From Crocinitomicaceae bacterium (GTDB lineage: Bacteria; Bacteroidota; Bacteroidia; Flavobacteriales_D; Crocinitomicaceae), in NCBI GenBank assembly GCA_027084145.1, contig JALWLM010000527.1, forward strand, positions 1 to 8,979: a stretch of DNA of 8,979 nt, given 5' to 3'. The notes beneath the pieces are model-generated. The model was not told where the DNA came from. It saw only the letters and a list, made by a program, of their open reading frames with translations, and did not search any database. Shown in pieces: positions 6,448-8,979 of this stretch; position 1 is the stretch's first letter; every line of letters starts with the position of its first letter. The position numbers were made by a program, and so were the translations under genes.

Positions 6448-7620
6448 TTATTGAGCACTACCAAAAAATTTAAGCTCTTGAACAATAAATTGATGCGGAC
6501 GTTGGGAATTCATATATTTATTGCCTCCTGTTGTTCCTAGTACAATGACACCTAACGATGTTTCAAATGCCTTAATGAAACAAACTCCTTCTACCTCATC
6601 TCTAACATATCCTTTCATGCCATTCGATGAATCCCTGAGATAGGCCAAACTCTTGTCTTTCAATAATTCAAATCTGGATTTTAAAACACTTTGCAAATCT
6701 TTTTTTTCTTCCAATGGAATATATTCCATAAAATAAGAATTTCCTTGTCCAAATTCTCTATAAAGCCATTGATACCCATCCCCTTTTTCAATTTTATAAG
6801 GTTTACCAGGAAATACAAGGGAAATTTGCAGTAATGAATCATTTACCATAAAACCTTGATTTACTTTTTTGTAAAACAATTTTTTAAGGGAATCATTTTT
6901 CATTTCAAACGCCATTCGCCTTGTTTGATACCCTTTCTTTCTCAATAACTGCAATATCCCGTCTTCGCCTAAAAGATGAGCACAACCCACGGCACAAAAT
7001 GTTGTGTCTTCTTGAAAAATATCATCTAATTTCTCCGCCATTTGAGCATTGCGTTCAGTAATCAATTCACGATATCCCGATACGGTTAAACTCGATTTCA
7101 TCAAAGCATTGATTTCCTGAAAATCCCGTTTTTGATATAGCGACTGCATCAAACTTTCTTTTATCGATGTTCCGACAACAAAATCTTCAACTATATTTAA
7201 CTGGTCTTCTATTGTTTCTAAAGGGATAAATTTTTTCCCTGTATTAAAACAAAAAACTTGAAACCAACCGTCGATAAATTGAGGCATTCCATCCTCATTC
7301 CCGTAAACTGTAGAAGATGCCCGTTTACTTTTTGTGTAAATTTTTCCATCATTATCGAAATAAAATATTTCTTGCCTTTTTAGTGGTGTAATAATATCTA
7401 CTGCCGAAAACAGGTCCGTTTCCAATGCAATTTGTTTTGATTGTAACAATGCCCAATAAACACTATCCGATAATTTAAAGACTTCCTTATTGTTAGAATG
7501 ATACGTGCCAAAAATATAGCTTTCCTTATGATCTTTAGAAATGGCCCAAATAGCCGTCTTTTGAGACAAAAGATGTCCCGAAAAGAGGATAAAAAATATG
7601 AAGATTAGGAATTGTTTCAC
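6448..7620 (-). CDS. TraB/GumN (TIKI-like) family protein, secreted
   Basis: Exported 390-aa protein. The N-terminus has a classic signal peptide: a positive start, a hydrophobic run to about residue 18, and probable cleavage after LLSQ (about 20). The next 200 residues fit the TraB/GumN/TIKI fold. Motifs are GTYH (38-41, where GTIH is usual), an acidic ALETD (65-69), a LETIEDQL motif (134-141), TERNAQM (188-194), and VGCAHLLGEDG (211-221, where VGAGHL is usual). Animal TIKI members are metal-dependent proteases using the GxxH and E residues. Bacterial members are mostly uncharacterised, so protease activity is inference. Residues from about 240 to the end form an extra C-terminal region I do not recognise, with alternating strand-like segments. 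The start is GTG: the frame is closed by TAA at 7630-7632, and the only other option is an ATT three codons earlier. It lies 21 bases after hutI and is probably co-transcribed with it. Confidence 0.82.
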   Translation of the reverse strand: MKQFLIFIFFILFSGHLLSQKTAIWAISKDHKESYIFGTYHSNNKEVFKLSDSVYWALLQSKQIALETDLFSAVDIITPLKRQEIFYFDNDGKIYTKSKRASSTVYGNEDGMPQFIDGWFQVFCFNTGKKFIPLETIEDQLNIVEDFVVGTSIKESLMQSLYQKRDFQEINALMKSSLTVSGYRELITERNAQMAEKLDDIFQEDTTFCAVGCAHLLGEDGILQLLRKKGYQTRRMAFEMKNDSLKKLFYKKVNQGFMVNDSLLQISLVFPGKPYKIEKGDGYQWLYREFGQGNSYFMEYIPLEEKKDLQSVLKSRFELLKDKSLAYLRDSSNGMKGYVRDEVEGVCFIKAFETSLGVIVLGTTGGNKYMNSQRPHQFIVQELKFFGSAQ

Positions 7621-7641
7621 TTCCTCAATTTACGAAAAAAA

Positions 7642-8874
7642 TTAGAAAACCAAAGTCTCGATGAGATGATCTCCAAAAGCATAAGGAATATACGCTAAAC
7701 TTGGAATTTCTTTTGTCAAAATCACAGGTGTTTTTTTTCCTAAAGAAATCGTTCCATGCGTTTTTGACAATCCCATTGCATATGCCGCATTAATGGTTAA
7801 GGCATTTAACGCTTCTTCAGGTGTCATTTTCATTTTAATGCAAGCCAATGACCAAACAAACTCCAAATTTCCGCTCGGTGTAGAACCCGGATTAAAATCA
7901 CTTGCCAATGCAACGGGGATGTCCGCTTCCATCAATTCCCTAGCTTTTCCATAAGGCAAGCCTAAAAAGAAAGAACAACTCGGCAAAATAACCGGCATTG
8001 TATTGCTATCTTTTAATGCTTCAATATCTTCTTCATTTAGTACTTCCAAATGATCTACTGACAATGCTCCAAGCTCCACTGCTTTAGGAACACCCCCAAT
8101 CGCCGTAAATTGATTCACATGTACTTTGGGCTGTAAACCTATCTTCTTTCCCGCTTGAAGGATTGCTTCCATTTCTTCTACGGAAAAATAATTAGACTCA
8201 CAAAAAACATCAATGTAATCAGCCAAAGATTCCTTTTCAATAATAGGTAGCATTTCGTTGATTATCAAATCAATATATCCCTTCCTGTTTTCTCTGTATT
8301 CCAAAGGAAAGGCATGAGCTCCAAGAAAAGTTGCTTTTATCTCTATCGGACAAGCTTCTTTTAACTTTTTAATGACTCGAAGCATTTTTATCTCTGCCTC
8401 TACCGTCAATCCGTAACCGGATTTAATTTCCAAAGCACCCGTTCCATAACTCATCAAAAGTTCCACTCGTTTTAACGCTTTTTCAAACAACTCCTTTTCG
8501 GACATTGTCTGCAGTTTACGTGCCGAATTAAGAATTCCTCCTCCTTTTTTGGCTATTTCTTCATAAGTAAGCCCTTTTATTCTATCTACAAATTCACCTT
8601 CCCTTGATGCTGCAAAAATCGTATGGGTATGTGAATCACAAAATGCGGGAAGTACATAACGATTTTCCGCATCAACAATATCCAATCCCGTCCAATCCGA
8701 AATACCCGGCCATTCTTCCATTTTTCCGTAATCAACGATGTAACCGTCTTCTAAGGCTAAATAAGCATTTTCCAAAACAGGTAATTCGCTCATTGCTTTT
8801 CCTTTGATTTTCTCCGGAAAATTTTCACCTGCCAAAACAAGTCCCTTTATATTTTTGATTAATGTTTTCCCCAT
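7642..8874 (-). CDS. hutI: Imidazolonepropionase (histidine degradation)
   Basis: Hydrolyses 4-imidazolone-5-propanoate to N-formimino-L-glutamate, the third step of histidine catabolism, in the cytoplasm. The product is 410 aa, normal length, an amidohydrolase-superfamily metal enzyme. Metal ligands are visible: His82 and His84 in DSHTHT, His252 in KVHVNQF, and Asp326 in ASDFNPGSTPSGN. Substrate-pocket motifs are also present: FAASREGEF with Arg91, EIKSGYGL (149-156), GAHAFP with His187, DVFCE, SVDHLE and LPSCSFFLG. The HVNQF segment has Gln255 where the Bacillus enzyme has Glu; Gln occurs at this site in other HutI proteins, so I do not read it as inactivating. No other hut genes (hutH, hutU, hutG) are in the window. 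A TAnnTTTG promoter element and a perfect palindrome lie in the short leader, and the TraB-like gene follows after 21 bases. The ATG gives a normal N-terminus and is preceded by a run of A. Confidence 0.97.
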   Translation of the reverse strand: MGKTLIKNIKGLVLAGENFPEKIKGKAMSELPVLENAYLALEDGYIVDYGKMEEWPGISDWTGLDIVDAENRYVLPAFCDSHTHTIFAASREGEFVDRIKGLTYEEIAKKGGGILNSARKLQTMSEKELFEKALKRVELLMSYGTGALEIKSGYGLTVEAEIKMLRVIKKLKEACPIEIKATFLGAHAFPLEYRENRKGYIDLIINEMLPIIEKESLADYIDVFCESNYFSVEEMEAILQAGKKIGLQPKVHVNQFTAIGGVPKAVELGALSVDHLEVLNEEDIEALKDSNTMPVILPSCSFFLGLPYGKARELMEADIPVALASDFNPGSTPSGNLEFVWSLACIKMKMTPEEALNALTINAAYAMGLSKTHGTISLGKKTPVILTKEIPSLAYIPYAFGDHLIETLVF

Positions 8875-8878
8875 CTTT

Positions 8879-8897
8879 TTTGTTATTATATAACAAA
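8879..8897. promoter_or_regulatory. Perfect palindrome at the hutI start region (possible operator)
   Basis: TTTGTTAT, loop TAT, ATAACAAA: an 8-base perfect inverted repeat with a 3-base spacer. It overlaps the 3' half of the candidate -7 element and covers the predicted transcription start, ending 4 bases before the hutI ATG. That placement would suit a repressor-type operator. It is AT-rich, so chance symmetry is a real possibility. There is no following T-run on either strand that would make it a strong terminator. Confidence 0.35.
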
Positions 8898-8928
8898 TGT
8901 AGAATAAAATAAATGATTTTATATCAAA
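8894..8928 (-). promoter_or_regulatory. Candidate hutI promoter (-33 TTTG, -7 TACATTTG)
   Basis: On the minus strand, TTTG (8928-8925) is followed after 23 bases by TACATTTG (8901-8894), an exact TAnnTTTG. The spacing is at the long end of the 17-23 range described for Flavobacterium promoters. The element ends about 19 bases before the hutI ATG. The upstream gene ends at 8933, so this promoter fills the whole 58-base gap. Confidence 0.5.
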
Positions 8929-8932
8929 GTAT

Positions 8933-8979
8933 TTACTTCATGCAATCACAAGGCGGATCAAAAATAATCTCAACTCCGG
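8933..8979 (-). CDS. C-terminal end of an unidentified protein (partial)
   Basis: The minus strand is open from the window edge to a TAA at 8935-8933, encoding a tail that reads GVEIIFDPPCDCMK. The tail has a CDC motif three residues from the end, which could bind metal or simply be a reduced cysteine pair. Too little is present to assign a family. Reality as a gene is inferred from the same orientation and close spacing (58 bases) to hutI and the clean stop; it could still be a chance open stretch of 14 codons. Confidence 0.5.
   Translation of the reverse strand, partial: GVEIIFDPPCDCMK

Noticed and set aside
7621..7660. Separate promoter for the TraB-like gene (TTTG then TAAATTGA after 18 bases)
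   Set aside because: The -7 match to TAnnTTTG is poor and the gap is only 21 bases, so co-transcription with hutI is the simpler reading.
8107..8121. Loss of a catalytic Glu in HutI (HVNQF instead of HADEI)
   Set aside because: Gln at this position is known in other HutI proteins and all metal ligands are intact, so this looks like normal family variation.

Overview
The window is an AT-rich, tightly packed chromosomal segment of a Bacteroidota bacterium, most likely in the order Flavobacteriales. Four things point there. The promoter elements match TAnnTTTG rather than TATAAT. An IPExxxVDY-family protein lies directly upstream of pyruvate kinase, a flavobacterial arrangement. Gene starts are mostly preceded by A-rich sequence rather than strong Shine-Dalgarno motifs. 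The imidazolonepropionase has the HVNQF variant motif that I recall from flavobacterial HutI proteins. Genus and species cannot be read from this segment.

Layout. Bases 1-160 hold a small non-coding repeat region: two near-identical 22-base copies around two short hairpins, REP-like in style. A plus-strand LolC/LolE-type ABC transporter permease gene follows (235-1458). Its family-conserved N-terminus can only be recovered if translation starts at an ATT codon. It meets the next gene tail to tail with no base between the two stop codons.

Everything else is on the minus strand. Read in the direction of transcription, the window enters with the last 14 codons of an unidentified gene (8979-8933). 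Next come hutI (histidine degradation) and, 21 bases later, a secreted TraB/GumN-family protein. After a 91-base gap with a promoter-like TATATTTG comes a five-gene cluster: pgk, an M20-family dipeptidase, an LEA-type-2 lipoprotein, an IPExxxVDY-family protein and pyk. Junctions inside this cluster are +4, -8, -8 and +2 bases, so it is almost certainly one transcript. It encodes one ATP-forming step of lower glycolysis at each end, with three genes of other or unknown function between.

Most of the window is ordinary housekeeping. The points worth a second look are the probable ATT start of the permease gene, the REP-like element, the mixed pgk-to-pyk operon with its repeated 8-base overlaps, and a perfect 8+3+8 palindrome over the predicted transcription start of hutI. 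I found no new defence, mobile or biosynthetic system.
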